From positions 217,533 to 281,532 of the forward strand of contig NZ_PZJU01000008.1 in the NCBI RefSeq assembly GCF_003206715.1: a stretch of 64,000 nucleotides of DNA, written 5' to 3'. The stretch comes from Salinicola peritrichatus. GTDB lineage: Bacteria; Pseudomonadota; Gammaproteobacteria; Pseudomonadales; Halomonadaceae. Positions 49,164 through 57,473 of the stretch are shown one piece after another. Every line of letters begins with the position of its first letter. Position 1 is the first letter of the stretch. A model generated the notes under the pieces. The model was not told the origin of the DNA and ran no database searches. It was given only the letters and a program-made list of their open reading frames with translations. Position numbers and translations under genes: made by a program.

Positions 49164-50432
49164 ATGTCCATCATTGCGCAATACGGTGATGTCTTCATCA
49201 TCCTCGCCTGTGTCTTTGGATTCTTCATGGCCTGGGGGGTCGGTGCCAACGACGTCGCCAATGCCATGGGTACCTCGGTGGGGTCCAAGGCGATCACCAT
49301 CAAGCAGGCAATCCTCATCGCGGTGGTCTTCGAATTCCTCGGCGCCTGGCTGGCCGGCGGTCAGGTAACCGAGACCATACGCAAGGGAATCATCGATCCC
49401 CGGCTGCTCGAAAGCGATCCGCAGTTGCTGATCTACGGCATGCTGGCATCGCTGCTGGCGGCCGGATCGTGGCTGATGATCGCATCGTTGAAAGGCTGGC
49501 CGGTTTCGACCACTCACTCGATCGTCGGCGCCATCGTCGGTTTCGCCGTTGCCGGGCTGGGCGTGCAATCGGTCGACTGGGGCTCGGTGGGGACGATTGC
49601 GCTGAGCTGGGTGACATCGCCGCTGATTGCCGGGGTGATCGCCTACGTGCTGTTCCGTTCGGTTCAGGTGCTGATCTTCGACAACCCCGACCCGTTCGCC
49701 GCCGCCAAGCGTTACGTGCCCGGCTATATCTTTCTGGTCGGCTTCATCGTCTCGATGGTAACCCTGGTCAAAGGGCTTTCCCACGTTGGCCTGGATCTGA
49801 ATTTCGGCGAGAGTCTGCTGTTGGCCGTGGCGTTCGGGGTGGTCATCATGATGCTGGGACTGCTGCTCGAAAACCGTATCAATCGCGGCGCCCGGCGCTC
49901 GCGCAGCAACTACGACTTCTCCAGCGTCGAGCGCATCTTCGGCGTGCTGATGATGTTTACCGCCTGTGCCATGGCGTTCGCCCACGGCTCCAACGACGTA
50001 GCCAACGCGGTCGGCCCGCTGGCCGCAGTCATCAGCGTGGTCGAGAGCGCCGGCAACGTGGGCGGCTCGTCGACCATGCCATGGTGGGTACTGGTGCTGG
50101 GCGGCGGCGGTATCGTCGTCGGCCTGGTGAGCTATGGTCACAAGGTCATCGCCACGGTGGGCTCCGGCATCACCGAATTGACCCCGAGCCGTGGTTTCGC
50201 GGCGACGCTTTCCGCGGCCTCGACCGTGGTTCTCGCCTCCGGTACCGGGTTGCCGGTTTCCACCACCCATACCCTGGTCGGCGCCGTGTTGGGCGTGGGG
50301 CTGGCTCGCGGCATGGCGGCGCTCAATCTGCGCGTACTCGGTTCGATCGTGCTTTCTTGGCTGATCACGTTGCCGGCCGGGGCGCTGCTGTCGATCATGT
50401 TCTTCTTCATGTTCAAGGGCATGTTCGGCTGA
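49164..50432 (+). CDS. Inorganic phosphate transporter, PiT family
   Basis: The 422-residue membrane protein has two homologous halves, each with a PiT signature. These are GVGANDVANAMGTSVGSKAIT near residue 26 and AHGSNDVANAVGPLAAVIS near 275. Each half also has a GWPVSTTHSIVGA/GLPVSTTHTLVGA motif. It imports phosphate with protons or sodium ions. It is coupled to the upstream PhoU-like gene. The low-affinity Pit and PhoU-like pairing is common in halophilic gammaproteobacteria. Confidence 0.95.
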   Translation: MSIIAQYGDVFIILACVFGFFMAWGVGANDVANAMGTSVGSKAITIKQAILIAVVFEFLGAWLAGGQVTETIRKGIIDPRLLESDPQLLIYGMLASLLAAGSWLMIASLKGWPVSTTHSIVGAIVGFAVAGLGVQSVDWGSVGTIALSWVTSPLIAGVIAYVLFRSVQVLIFDNPDPFAAAKRYVPGYIFLVGFIVSMVTLVKGLSHVGLDLNFGESLLLAVAFGVVIMMLGLLLENRINRGARRSRSNYDFSSVERIFGVLMMFTACAMAFAHGSNDVANAVGPLAAVISVVESAGNVGGSSTMPWWVLVLGGGGIVVGLVSYGHKVIATVGSGITELTPSRGFAATLSAASTVVLASGTGLPVSTTHTLVGAVLGVGLARGMAALNLRVLGSIVLSWLITLPAGALLSIMFFFMFKGMFG

Positions 50433-50532
50433 TCGCCGATGCGCGGGCGTCCATGCCCGCCGCAGAAAACGCTCTGGTATAGTTAAGGCTCGATCGTTTC
50501 AAGCCTTGCCCACCTGCCGGAGCGTCACTTCC

Positions 50533-51843
50533 TTGGACTCGCGCTTTCCCTTCGTCGACTGGTTCCGTAATTCGTCGCCCTATATCAACGCCCATCGCGG
50601 CAAGACCTTCGTCATTCTGATCGAAGGCGAGGCGATGGCGTCGTCACGCTGGGATCAACTGCTGCAGGATCTCGCGCTGCTGCATACCCTGGGCGTACGG
50701 CTGGTGCTGGTCTATGGCATCCGCCCCCAGGTCAACCAGGCGCTCGAGGCCGCCGGTGTCACGCCCTACCGGGTCGAGGGGCGTTGGGTCGCCGACCGCC
50801 GGATCATGGAGCATGTCGAGCGTATCGCCGCGCGCCAGCGTCTCGATCTCGAAGCGCAACTGTCGCTGGGCCTGCCCAACACGCCGCTGCATGGCGTCGA
50901 GTTGACTGCCGTTTCCGGCAACCTGGTCACGGCGAAGCCGCTCGGCGTGCGCGAGGGGATCGATTTCGATCACGCTGGCGAGGTCCGCCGCGTGCGCAGT
51001 CAGGCGATCGAGAGTTTGCTGGCCGATGGCAACCTGGTGATCTTGCCGCCGCTGGGCTATTCGCGCACCGGCGAAGTCTTCGACCTCGATGCCTCCGAGA
51101 TCGCCCAGCACGTGGCGATCGCGCTCAAGGCGGACAAGCTGATCCTACTCGGCGAATCGGCCGGGCTGCATGACGACAGCGGGCAGTTGCAGCGCCAATT
51201 GACACCGGGCGAGGCCGAGATGTTGCGTCAGCAGGCGGCACCGGGCAGCGAACTCTCGCGCCATCTGGGCGCCGCCTGCGAAGCGGCACGGCACGGCGTC
51301 GGCCGTACCCATCTGCTCTCCTGGCGGGATCACGATGCGCTGCTCGGGGAGCTATTCACCCGCGACGGCGTGGGCACCATGATCACGCAGAATCGCTACG
51401 AACAACTGCGTCAGGCCGTGCTCGACGACGTCGGCGGTCTGCTGGCGCTGCTCAAGCCGCTGGAGGCCAGCGGCATGCTGGTGGCCCGAACCCGCGAGCG
51501 GCTGGAGCACGAGATCGACGATTATGTCGTCATCGACCGCGACGGCATGGTGATCGGCTGCGCGGCACTGCACCGTCATCCGGACGCCGGCATGGGCGAA
51601 CTGGCCTGTCTCGCCGTGCATACCGACTACCGCCGCGGCGCCCGCGGCGAAACCCTGTTGGCGGAAATCGAACGTCGGGCGCGTCGATCCGGCCTGACGC
51701 AATTGTTCGCGTTGACCACGCACACCACGCACTGGTTCTTCGAGCGCGGGTTCTCGCTGGCGTCGCTGGAGGCGCTGCCCGAGGTCAAGCGCGAGACTTA
51801 CAACCAGGCCCGGCGCTCCAAGGTGTTGTTGAAGTCGCTATAA
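50533..51843 (+). CDS. argA: Amino-acid N-acetyltransferase (N-acetylglutamate synthase) ArgA
   Basis: The 436-residue enzyme acetylates glutamate to begin arginine synthesis. It has an amino-acid-kinase-like domain at residues 1-285 (FVILIEGEAM, LVLVYGIRPQVNQAL, LLGES), which carries arginine feedback. A C-terminal GNAT domain follows (ELACLAVHTDYRRGARGETLL, near residue 355). The most likely start is TTG 50533 (LDSRFPFVDWFRNSSPYIN), ten bases after GGAG. An earlier in-frame TTG at 50506 lacks a site. There is no ATG close to the family start. It probably has its own promoter. Confidence 0.95.
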   Translation: MDSRFPFVDWFRNSSPYINAHRGKTFVILIEGEAMASSRWDQLLQDLALLHTLGVRLVLVYGIRPQVNQALEAAGVTPYRVEGRWVADRRIMEHVERIAARQRLDLEAQLSLGLPNTPLHGVELTAVSGNLVTAKPLGVREGIDFDHAGEVRRVRSQAIESLLADGNLVILPPLGYSRTGEVFDLDASEIAQHVAIALKADKLILLGESAGLHDDSGQLQRQLTPGEAEMLRQQAAPGSELSRHLGAACEAARHGVGRTHLLSWRDHDALLGELFTRDGVGTMITQNRYEQLRQAVLDDVGGLLALLKPLEASGMLVARTRERLEHEIDDYVVIDRDGMVIGCAALHRHPDAGMGELACLAVHTDYRRGARGETLLAEIERRARRSGLTQLFALTTHTTHWFFERGFSLASLEALPEVKRETYNQARRSKVLLKSL

Positions 51844-51877
51844 AGCGACACCTGGAAAGCGGGGTTTTATGCCGGGG

Positions 51878-51895
51878 CGTCTCCAAATGGAGACA
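51878..51895. promoter_or_regulatory. candidate GlrR (QseF) binding site
   Basis: CGTC-N10-GACA matches 7 of 8 fixed positions of the enterobacterial GlrR site TGTC-N10-GACA. It also forms a 16-bp palindrome, GTCTCC-AAAT-GGAGAC. It lies about 200 bp upstream of the sigma54 promoter, a normal enhancer distance. A related GTC-N7-GAC sequence at 51947-51959 shares the AAATGG centre, and is enclosed in an 8-bp inverted repeat GCCGAAAT/ATTTCGGC (51934-51969). Confidence 0.55.
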
Positions 51896-52066
51896 ATATA
51901 ACTTGATGATAAATAAGCAAATTTACGGTTCTCGCCGAAATGTGCTGTCAAATGGCGACGTATTTCGGCCAATTTTCCCTCTCCTAGTCGATCCCTCTCG
52001 ACCCTGGCCAGAAAGCATTCGCCGGCAATGAGTTCAAGCTATTGATTTTTAAAAATAAAACCAATG

Positions 52067-52083
52067 TTGGCACGGCTTTGGCA
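52067..52083 (+). promoter_or_regulatory. sigma54 promoter upstream of the glrK locus
   Basis: TTGGCACGGCTTTGGCA has the invariant GG (52069-52070) and GC (52081-52082) separated by exactly ten bases, as sigma54 requires. The -24 half TTGGCACG is perfect, and the -12 half TGGCA differs by one base from TTGCA. Transcription would start near 52094, about 710 bp before glrK. A sigma54 activator, GlrR, is encoded in the same locus. Confidence 0.75.
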
Positions 52084-52093
52084 CTAGTATTTA

Positions 52094-52551
52094 CCGAGAG
52101 CGACGAGATGACATCTTGAATGTTGTTTCGGCGAATCTTGCTCAGGGGCCTCGACAACCCTGTGCAGGGTCCTAGCAAGGTTCGATAGTGTCTGCTCCAT
52201 GCGATGTGTGACTTAGGTTGCGATGAGACGGGTGCGGCCTTCGGGCAGGGAGATGCACCATTCGGGCAAGGATGCCCCGGCAAGGATGCCTTCCCCCTCG
52301 CGAGAGGGGACCCATTCACGATCGGCCGCCTGGTTTTGAAAGCTAGGCGACCGCTCAGGAATCGAAGCAGGCGGTTCGCCGCCACGGAAGCCGACAGCCC
52401 CTGAATGGCTTATGTCGCCTCTCCGGCTTCGGGGGCCTTCGGGCCCGCAGGAACGCTTTCGAACAGCTGATTCAGGCAGTTTTTCAAGAGCGTTCTTTTG
52501 ACCCTTCAGTTCCCTGCGTACCTTGGGCCGGCTCTGCCGGCCCTCTTTTTT
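52094..52551 (+). ncRNA. putative GlmY-like small RNA (extent uncertain)
   Basis: The stretch between the sigma54 start and a strong terminator is about 458 nt and has no credible gene. The first 100 nt fold well. GAATCTTGCT-C-AGG (52133-52146) pairs with CCTAGCAAGGTTC (52171-52183), enclosing an inner ACCCT/AGGGT hairpin (52157-52170). Further on are GGGCA/TGCCC (52264-52277), GGCA/TGCC (52279-52290), CCCCTC/GAGGGG (52294-52309) and GGGCC/GGCCC (52433-52446) hairpins. Enterobacterial glmY lies in the same place, before glrK-qseG-glrR, under sigma54 and GlrR, but is only about 180 nt. The mature RNA may be shorter, and the 52204-52310 part may be an inserted repeat. Homology to GlmY itself is not shown. 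Confidence 0.45.
52525..52551 (+). terminator. Rho-independent terminator before glrK
   Basis: A perfect 8-bp GC stem (GGGCCGGC with GCCGGCCC), with loop TCT, is followed by TCTTTTTT. It would end any transcript from the sigma54 promoter about 250 bp before the glrK start. This implies that promoter makes a separate RNA. Confidence 0.92.
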
Positions 52552-52803
52552 GGTCGCTGCTTCGACAGGCTTCGAGCCGGCGAAGCGATGCTCTGGCCGG
52601 CACCATGACGAATTTCGGGAATAGGGCTTCGAGCGATGCTGGTACGCGGCGATAACGGGTCAAAAACGGGAACGATAAACAGCGGCAGCTCTACCCAGGC
52701 GGCGCGGCAAGTACTCCAAAGCCCCGCATTGGCGTTCAATAAAAATGTTATCCTTGCGAAACGATCCATGACACGAATGGGCCTCCTGCATAGAGCCACT
52801 CTT

Positions 52804-54318
52804 ATGACCACTGAGCTCTCCCGACGCTGGCGTCCGCGCTCGCTGATGCAACTGGTGCTATTGGCGTTTCTCGTCGTGATGCTGCCCATCGCCGTGCTGA
52901 TGTTCCAGGCCGGCCAGGCGCTGTCCGAACTCTCGTCTCTGGCCGACCAGAGCGCCCGACAGGCGGTGGAGGAGACTCGCCGCGCGCGCATGCTGAGTTC
53001 ACTGGCGCTACAGATGGAGCGCAGCGCGCGCCAGTATGCGGTGATCGAAGAGGAGGGCCTGCGCGATATCTACAATCAGAAGGCGCAACAGTTCGGCGAG
53101 CTGTTGGCGCAGCACGAGCCGTTGATGCATGACAATCCCGATTTCCAGTCGCTGGTCGAGCGCTACCGGCAACTCAAGGTGCTGCCCGAGATGCCGGTTG
53201 CCAACATGGATGCCTTCCTGCAACGCTTTTCCGGTTTCGGGGCGGAATCCGACGCCGTGCGCGATGACACCAACCAGCTGATCGACGATCGTATCGCGCG
53301 CATTCGCGAGCAGGCCAACGCGGTCAAGACGCGTCTATGGATGCAGACCGCTGCGCTGGTTTCCGCCAGCCTGATGCTGATGCTGTTCTTTACCTGGCTG
53401 ATCACGCGGCCGATCCGCCAGCTGGAGCGACGCATCTTCGGCTTGGGCAGCGGCGATCAGGCGGAAACGACGAAGCGCATTCAAGGCCCGGCGGAGCTGG
53501 TGCAGTTGGGCGATCGACTCAACTGGCTGGCCAATCGCCTGTCCGAACTCGAAGCGCAGAAACAGCAGTTCCTGCGTCACATGTCGCATGAATTGAAGAC
53601 GCCGCTGGCAAGCATCCGCGAGGGCACCTCCTTGCTTTCCGACGGCGTGGCGGGCGAGCTCAACGAGCGCCAGGACGAGATAGTCCAGCTGATCGACGAG
53701 AACGGTCAGGAATTGCAGACCCTGATCGAGCAGTTGCTCGACTACAATCTGCTGCAGAACAGCCAGCGCATGAAAGTCTCGCGATTCGACGTTGCCACGG
53801 TGATCCAGGAGGTTCTCGCCAAGCACCGGCTGGCCTTGGACAACAAGGGAATGCAGGTCTCGAGCCCTCACCATCCGCTGGAATGGCAGGCGGACCGCGA
53901 GCGTACGGCCCGAATCCTGGACAACCTGATCTCCAACGCCATCGCCTACGGCGAGGATGGCGGCAGGCTGACGATACGCCTCGATCATCAGCGCGATTGG
54001 CTGGCGCTCGAGGTGGCCAACAGCGGCGAGCCGATCGCCAGCGTCGACCGCGAGCACCTGTTCGAAGCCTTCTATCAGGGTAGTACGAAACGCAAGGGGC
54101 CGCTAAAGGGATCGGGAGTCGGGCTGTCGGTGGCGGCGGACTGCGCGCGGCTGCAGCACGGCCAGCTGGCCCTGGTCGACGATGCCGAACTGCCGGTCTG
54201 TTTCCGGCTCACGCTGCCCTGGGCTGCACGCGGCTCCGATCGTGGTAACGACGCCAGCACAGCGGAAAAGGTGGTACTGGCCGACGACGCAAGGAAGGAA
54301 ACATGGTCACTAAAGTGA
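52804..54318 (+). CDS. glrK: Sensor histidine kinase GlrK (QseE)
   Basis: The 504-residue kinase has two transmembrane helices, at about residues 16-38 and 180-200, around a helical periplasmic domain. A HAMP segment, the H-box QFLRHMSHELKTPLASIREG (near residue 260) and HATPase boxes (NLISNAIAYGEDGG, GSGVGLSVAADCARLQ) follow. The start MTTELSRRWRPRSLMQLVLLAFL resembles the E. coli GlrK N-terminus (PRSLRQLVMLAFL), so ATG 52804 was chosen. ATG 52768 is an alternative. No strong ribosome-binding site is seen. The lipoprotein gene qseG and regulator gene glrR follow, identical in order to the enterobacterial locus. Confidence 0.9.
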   Translation: MTTELSRRWRPRSLMQLVLLAFLVVMLPIAVLMFQAGQALSELSSLADQSARQAVEETRRARMLSSLALQMERSARQYAVIEEEGLRDIYNQKAQQFGELLAQHEPLMHDNPDFQSLVERYRQLKVLPEMPVANMDAFLQRFSGFGAESDAVRDDTNQLIDDRIARIREQANAVKTRLWMQTAALVSASLMLMLFFTWLITRPIRQLERRIFGLGSGDQAETTKRIQGPAELVQLGDRLNWLANRLSELEAQKQQFLRHMSHELKTPLASIREGTSLLSDGVAGELNERQDEIVQLIDENGQELQTLIEQLLDYNLLQNSQRMKVSRFDVATVIQEVLAKHRLALDNKGMQVSSPHHPLEWQADRERTARILDNLISNAIAYGEDGGRLTIRLDHQRDWLALEVANSGEPIASVDREHLFEAFYQGSTKRKGPLKGSGVGLSVAADCARLQHGQLALVDDAELPVCFRLTLPWAARGSDRGNDASTAEKVVLADDARKETWSLK

Positions 54319-54851
54319 AGAGCGCGCTGGCGTTCGCCGTCGTCATGACGCTGGCGGGTTGCCAGTCGCTGTCCGGTGGGGCATCGACGCCCCACGGCTG
54401 CGGCGACGTGCCGACATTCGCCGACAACGTCTGCTTGCTCGACTCCTGGGTTGCCTTCGGCCTTGAGGCGCAGCGCGGCGACGCTGCCTGGCGCCAGCAG
54501 GTCCTGTCCGAAATCGGCGCCAGCCGGGCCGAGCAGAAGGCGGCACGGGCGGTCGTGCTCTCCTGGGATGGCCCGAGTGAGTGGCGGCAGGCCTCGAATC
54601 TCTACAAGGCGACGATTTCCACGGCCCCGGCGCGTTTGCAGCCATTGCTGCAACAGTGGCTGAACGGCCTGGAGGAGCGGCGAGAACTCTACGCCCAGCA
54701 GGGAGCGGGCGGTAGCCGACAGGGAGGAAACAACGATGATACGCAGGCGCTGAAACGCGAAAACCGGAAGCTGAAGCAGCAGCTCGAGGAGATGTCGGAC
54801 AAGCTCGATGCCTTGACCGATATCGAGCGAACCATTAATTCACGCGACTGA
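54303..54851 (+). CDS. qseG: QseG-like lipoprotein
   Basis: The 182-residue protein has a lipoprotein signal with lipobox LAGC (Cys near residue 20), so it should be anchored in the envelope. The rest is helical, and the last 50 residues form a coiled coil (LKRENRKLKQQLEEMSDKLDAL). It overlaps the end of glrK by 16 bases and sits between glrK and glrR. E. coli QseG occupies this position and stimulates the kinase through its periplasmic domain. Sequence resemblance is weak by eye, and the assignment depends on position and type. Confidence 0.78.
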   Translation: MVTKVKSALAFAVVMTLAGCQSLSGGASTPHGCGDVPTFADNVCLLDSWVAFGLEAQRGDAAWRQQVLSEIGASRAEQKAARAVVLSWDGPSEWRQASNLYKATISTAPARLQPLLQQWLNGLEERRELYAQQGAGGSRQGGNNDDTQALKRENRKLKQQLEEMSDKLDALTDIERTINSRD

Positions 54852-54956
54852 GCCATCCGTGCGGCGTCAAGGAGTGGCGGCGTACCGACGCGTCACATTG
54901 ATCGTGGCAAGCCATCATCCGGTGGCGAACGAGAGATGGCAGGAGGTGTCCATTCC

Positions 54957-56384
54957 ATGTCATTGAATACCGAAGTTTCCAAACGGCCGGTGAGAACGCC
55001 CGCCATGCAGCCGGGAAAGAGCGCGAACACGGCGCACATCCTGTTGGTGGATGACGACAAGAGCCTGCTCAAGCTGCTGGGCATACGCCTGGAGAGCCGG
55101 GGGTTTCGCGTCACCACCGCCGAGAGCGGTCGTGAAGCCCTTGGCCACATCGAGGAAGATACGCCGGACCTGGTACTCTCCGACCTGCGAATGGACGAGA
55201 TGGATGGCCTGGCGCTGTTCCATGAGCTGCAGCGCCGCATGCCCGGCATGCCGGTGATCATTCTCACGGCGCACGGCTCGATTCCGGATGCCGTCAGCGC
55301 TACGCGACAGGGTGTATTCAGCTTCCTGACCAAGCCGGTCGATCGCGATGAGCTGTTCGAGGCGATCGACGAGGCACTCAAGCAGACGCCGACCACGAGA
55401 GGCGAGGGCGGTGAAGCCTGGCGCTCGCAGATCATCACCCGCAGCCCGCAGATGGAGCGCATTCTCGAGCAGGCCTACATGGTCGCCGCCTCCGATGTGA
55501 GCGTGTTGCTGACCGGCCCCAGCGGTAGCGGCAAGGAGCTGTTGGCCAACGCCATGCACCAGGCCAGTCCGCGGGCCGACAAGCCGTTCGTGGCGATCAA
55601 CTGCGGGGCATTGCCGGAACAGTTGCTGGAGAGCGAGCTGTTCGGCCATGCCCGTGGCGCCTTCACCGGCGCGGTCAGCCAGCACGAAGGCCTGTTCCTG
55701 GCCGCCAACGGCGGCACGCTGTTCCTGGACGAGATCGGCGACATGCCGCTGACGCTGCAGGTCAAACTGCTGCGTGCGCTGCAGGAGCGCCAGATCCGCC
55801 CGCTCGGTAGCACCAAGTCGGTACCGATCGACGTGCGCATCATCTCGGCTACCCATCGCGACCTCGACCGCGCCATGCACGAAGGCGATTTCCGCGAGGA
55901 TCTCTACTACCGCCTCAACGTGGTCAATCTCAAGCTGCCGCCGCTGCGCGAGCGCGCCGAGGACATTCCGCTGCTGGCCAAGCACATGGTGGCGCAGGTC
56001 GCCGCTCGGCATAAGCCGTTCGTCAAAGGCTTCTCGCCGGAAGCACTCAACCTGCTCGCTTCCAGCGCCTGGCCCGGCAACGTGCGCCAACTGGTCAACG
56101 TGGTCGAGCAGTGCGTGGCGCTGACCAGCACGCCGATGATTCCCGAAGCGCTGGTCTCCCAGGCGCTGGCCGCCGAGGAGAATGCGCTGCCTTCGTTCAG
56201 CGAGGCGCGTGCTAGCTTCGAGCGCAGCTATCTGATCAAGGTACTCAAGATCACCGAAGGCAACGTCACCCAGGCGGCGCGCATCGCCGGACGCAACCGT
56301 ACCGACTTCTACAAGCTGCTGTCGCGCCACGATCTCGACCCCAGCAGCTTCAAGCCGAGCGCGGTGCCGGATCAGGAAATCTGA
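54957..56384 (+). CDS. glrR: Sigma54-dependent response regulator GlrR (QseF)
   Basis: The 475-residue protein has a receiver domain with phosphoacceptor Asp76 (LVLSDLRMDEMDG). Its AAA+ domain has Walker A GPSGSGKE, the sigma54-contacting GAFTGA loop, and Walker B GGTLFLDEIGDMP. The C-terminal Fis-type helix-turn-helix (KITEGNVTQAARIAGRNRTDFYKLL) matches GlrR. The start ATG 54957 has a perfect AGGAGGTG nine bases upstream. It carries an extra N-terminal stretch of about 20 residues before the receiver. It is the expected activator of the sigma54 promoter at 52067-52083. Confidence 0.93.
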   Translation: MSLNTEVSKRPVRTPAMQPGKSANTAHILLVDDDKSLLKLLGIRLESRGFRVTTAESGREALGHIEEDTPDLVLSDLRMDEMDGLALFHELQRRMPGMPVIILTAHGSIPDAVSATRQGVFSFLTKPVDRDELFEAIDEALKQTPTTRGEGGEAWRSQIITRSPQMERILEQAYMVAASDVSVLLTGPSGSGKELLANAMHQASPRADKPFVAINCGALPEQLLESELFGHARGAFTGAVSQHEGLFLAANGGTLFLDEIGDMPLTLQVKLLRALQERQIRPLGSTKSVPIDVRIISATHRDLDRAMHEGDFREDLYYRLNVVNLKLPPLRERAEDIPLLAKHMVAQVAARHKPFVKGFSPEALNLLASSAWPGNVRQLVNVVEQCVALTSTPMIPEALVSQALAAEENALPSFSEARASFERSYLIKVLKITEGNVTQAARIAGRNRTDFYKLLSRHDLDPSSFKPSAVPDQEI

Positions 56385-56514
56385 AGAGACAACACAGAGC
56401 GAAGAAGGAAGAGATAAGAAAGTACCAACGCCGTATACGAGAACGCCATCGTCGGCAAGCTGATCCGGCGGTGGCCAATCCGCAGCCGCTCTTCGCCAAC
56501 GCGAGCCTGCTGAC

Positions 56515-57366
56515 TCAGACCGAAATATCGATGTTGATGCCCTGAGCTGCCCCAATCTGCGGGGCGAAGAGTTGCAATCCGGCCACTGAGTAGGGCGCGT
56601 CGCTGGTTGACATGGCCAGTGTTCGGTCGAGTTTGGCGAGCTGTTTCTCAGCCTGGCGTAGAGCCTTCTTGCCATCTCGGTTCTCTTCGTCGAGAGCGCT
56701 CTTGAGCAGGGCGATCGCTTCTTTCAGGGATTTTCTGGCATCCCTGAGCAAGTCCAACAGTGCTTTATCGTCCGCTTCGGCAGTGGTCGCTGCTTGTTCC
56801 GGGACATGGGAATAGGCGACGCCGGAAGGAGGCTTCTCTTCACCCGCCTTCCCCGAACCCACCGGAGCGGGCGTCGTGCCGTCTGGCAGGCCGGTGGAAG
56901 CGGTCGTGGCACTGCCTGACATTAGGGAAGCTGCCACGCTCTTGGCAGATTGGGCACTCGCCAGTGCGGTGCCAATCTCTTGTGTCTTCGGAGCTGCGTT
57001 CAGGGCTGGCGCAGGCAGGGCCGTTGTCATGCCGCTGCCGCCCAGCCCCTTGGCGATGCGGTTAAATTCGCTGGCGATGCTCTTGAGTTCCTTGGCGATC
57101 GAGGCGAGTTGCTTGGATGAGGCGAACATCATCAACGACTTGAGCATCTCCAGACGTTGCTTGAGAAAACCGGCCTTGTTCATATCGACCTCGCGGGGCA
57201 TTGCCTGGAGGCGCTGCAGGCCCTCTTGAAGTTCCTGGAAACGCTGGGCTACCGGGTCGGGCGTCGCTCCTTCGGTCTCGCCGCGCTGGACGACGGCAGA
57301 CGCCTCGATGCGCTCCGAACTGTCCGTGCGTGGCGCAGAGTAGTAGGAATATGGGCCGATCTTCAT
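56515..57366 (-). CDS. uncharacterised helical protein
   Basis: I do not recognise this 283-residue protein. It begins MKIGPYSYYSAPRTD, with no signal peptide or membrane helix. Two helical, coiled-coil-prone regions lie at about residues 38-110 (RFQELQEGLQRLQAM; SIAKELKSIASEFNRIAKGL) and 195-250 (ALLDLLRDARKSLKEAIALLKSALDEE). They are joined by a low-complexity Ala/Thr/Ser/Pro linker. The C-terminus ends with Ile/Val alternation (GINIDISV). It is convergent with glrR and divides that locus from xseA. A structural or secreted role is possible but unsupported. Confidence 0.75.
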   Translation of the reverse strand: MKIGPYSYYSAPRTDSSERIEASAVVQRGETEGATPDPVAQRFQELQEGLQRLQAMPREVDMNKAGFLKQRLEMLKSLMMFASSKQLASIAKELKSIASEFNRIAKGLGGSGMTTALPAPALNAAPKTQEIGTALASAQSAKSVAASLMSGSATTASTGLPDGTTPAPVGSGKAGEEKPPSGVAYSHVPEQAATTAEADDKALLDLLRDARKSLKEAIALLKSALDEENRDGKKALRQAEKQLAKLDRTLAMSTSDAPYSVAGLQLFAPQIGAAQGINIDISV

Positions 57367-57473
57367 GGGTATGCCTTCCTGGAAAGCTAGAACGACTCTA
57401 TTTGAGAGCGTTATCGACAGCCCGACCGATTATTGAATGGTCATGCTCCGTATGGAGCCTTCGGAATACTGAT

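Noticed and set aside
51984-52385. A 133-residue minus-strand frame in the argA-glrK gap
   Set aside because: Composition is Arg/Pro/Ser-rich with no ribosome-binding site. It crosses the sigma54 promoter and RNA hairpins, which explain the conservation better.
54960-56675. A 571-residue minus-strand frame opposite glrR
   Set aside because: It is antisense to a complete sigma54 activator and its sequence has no family features.
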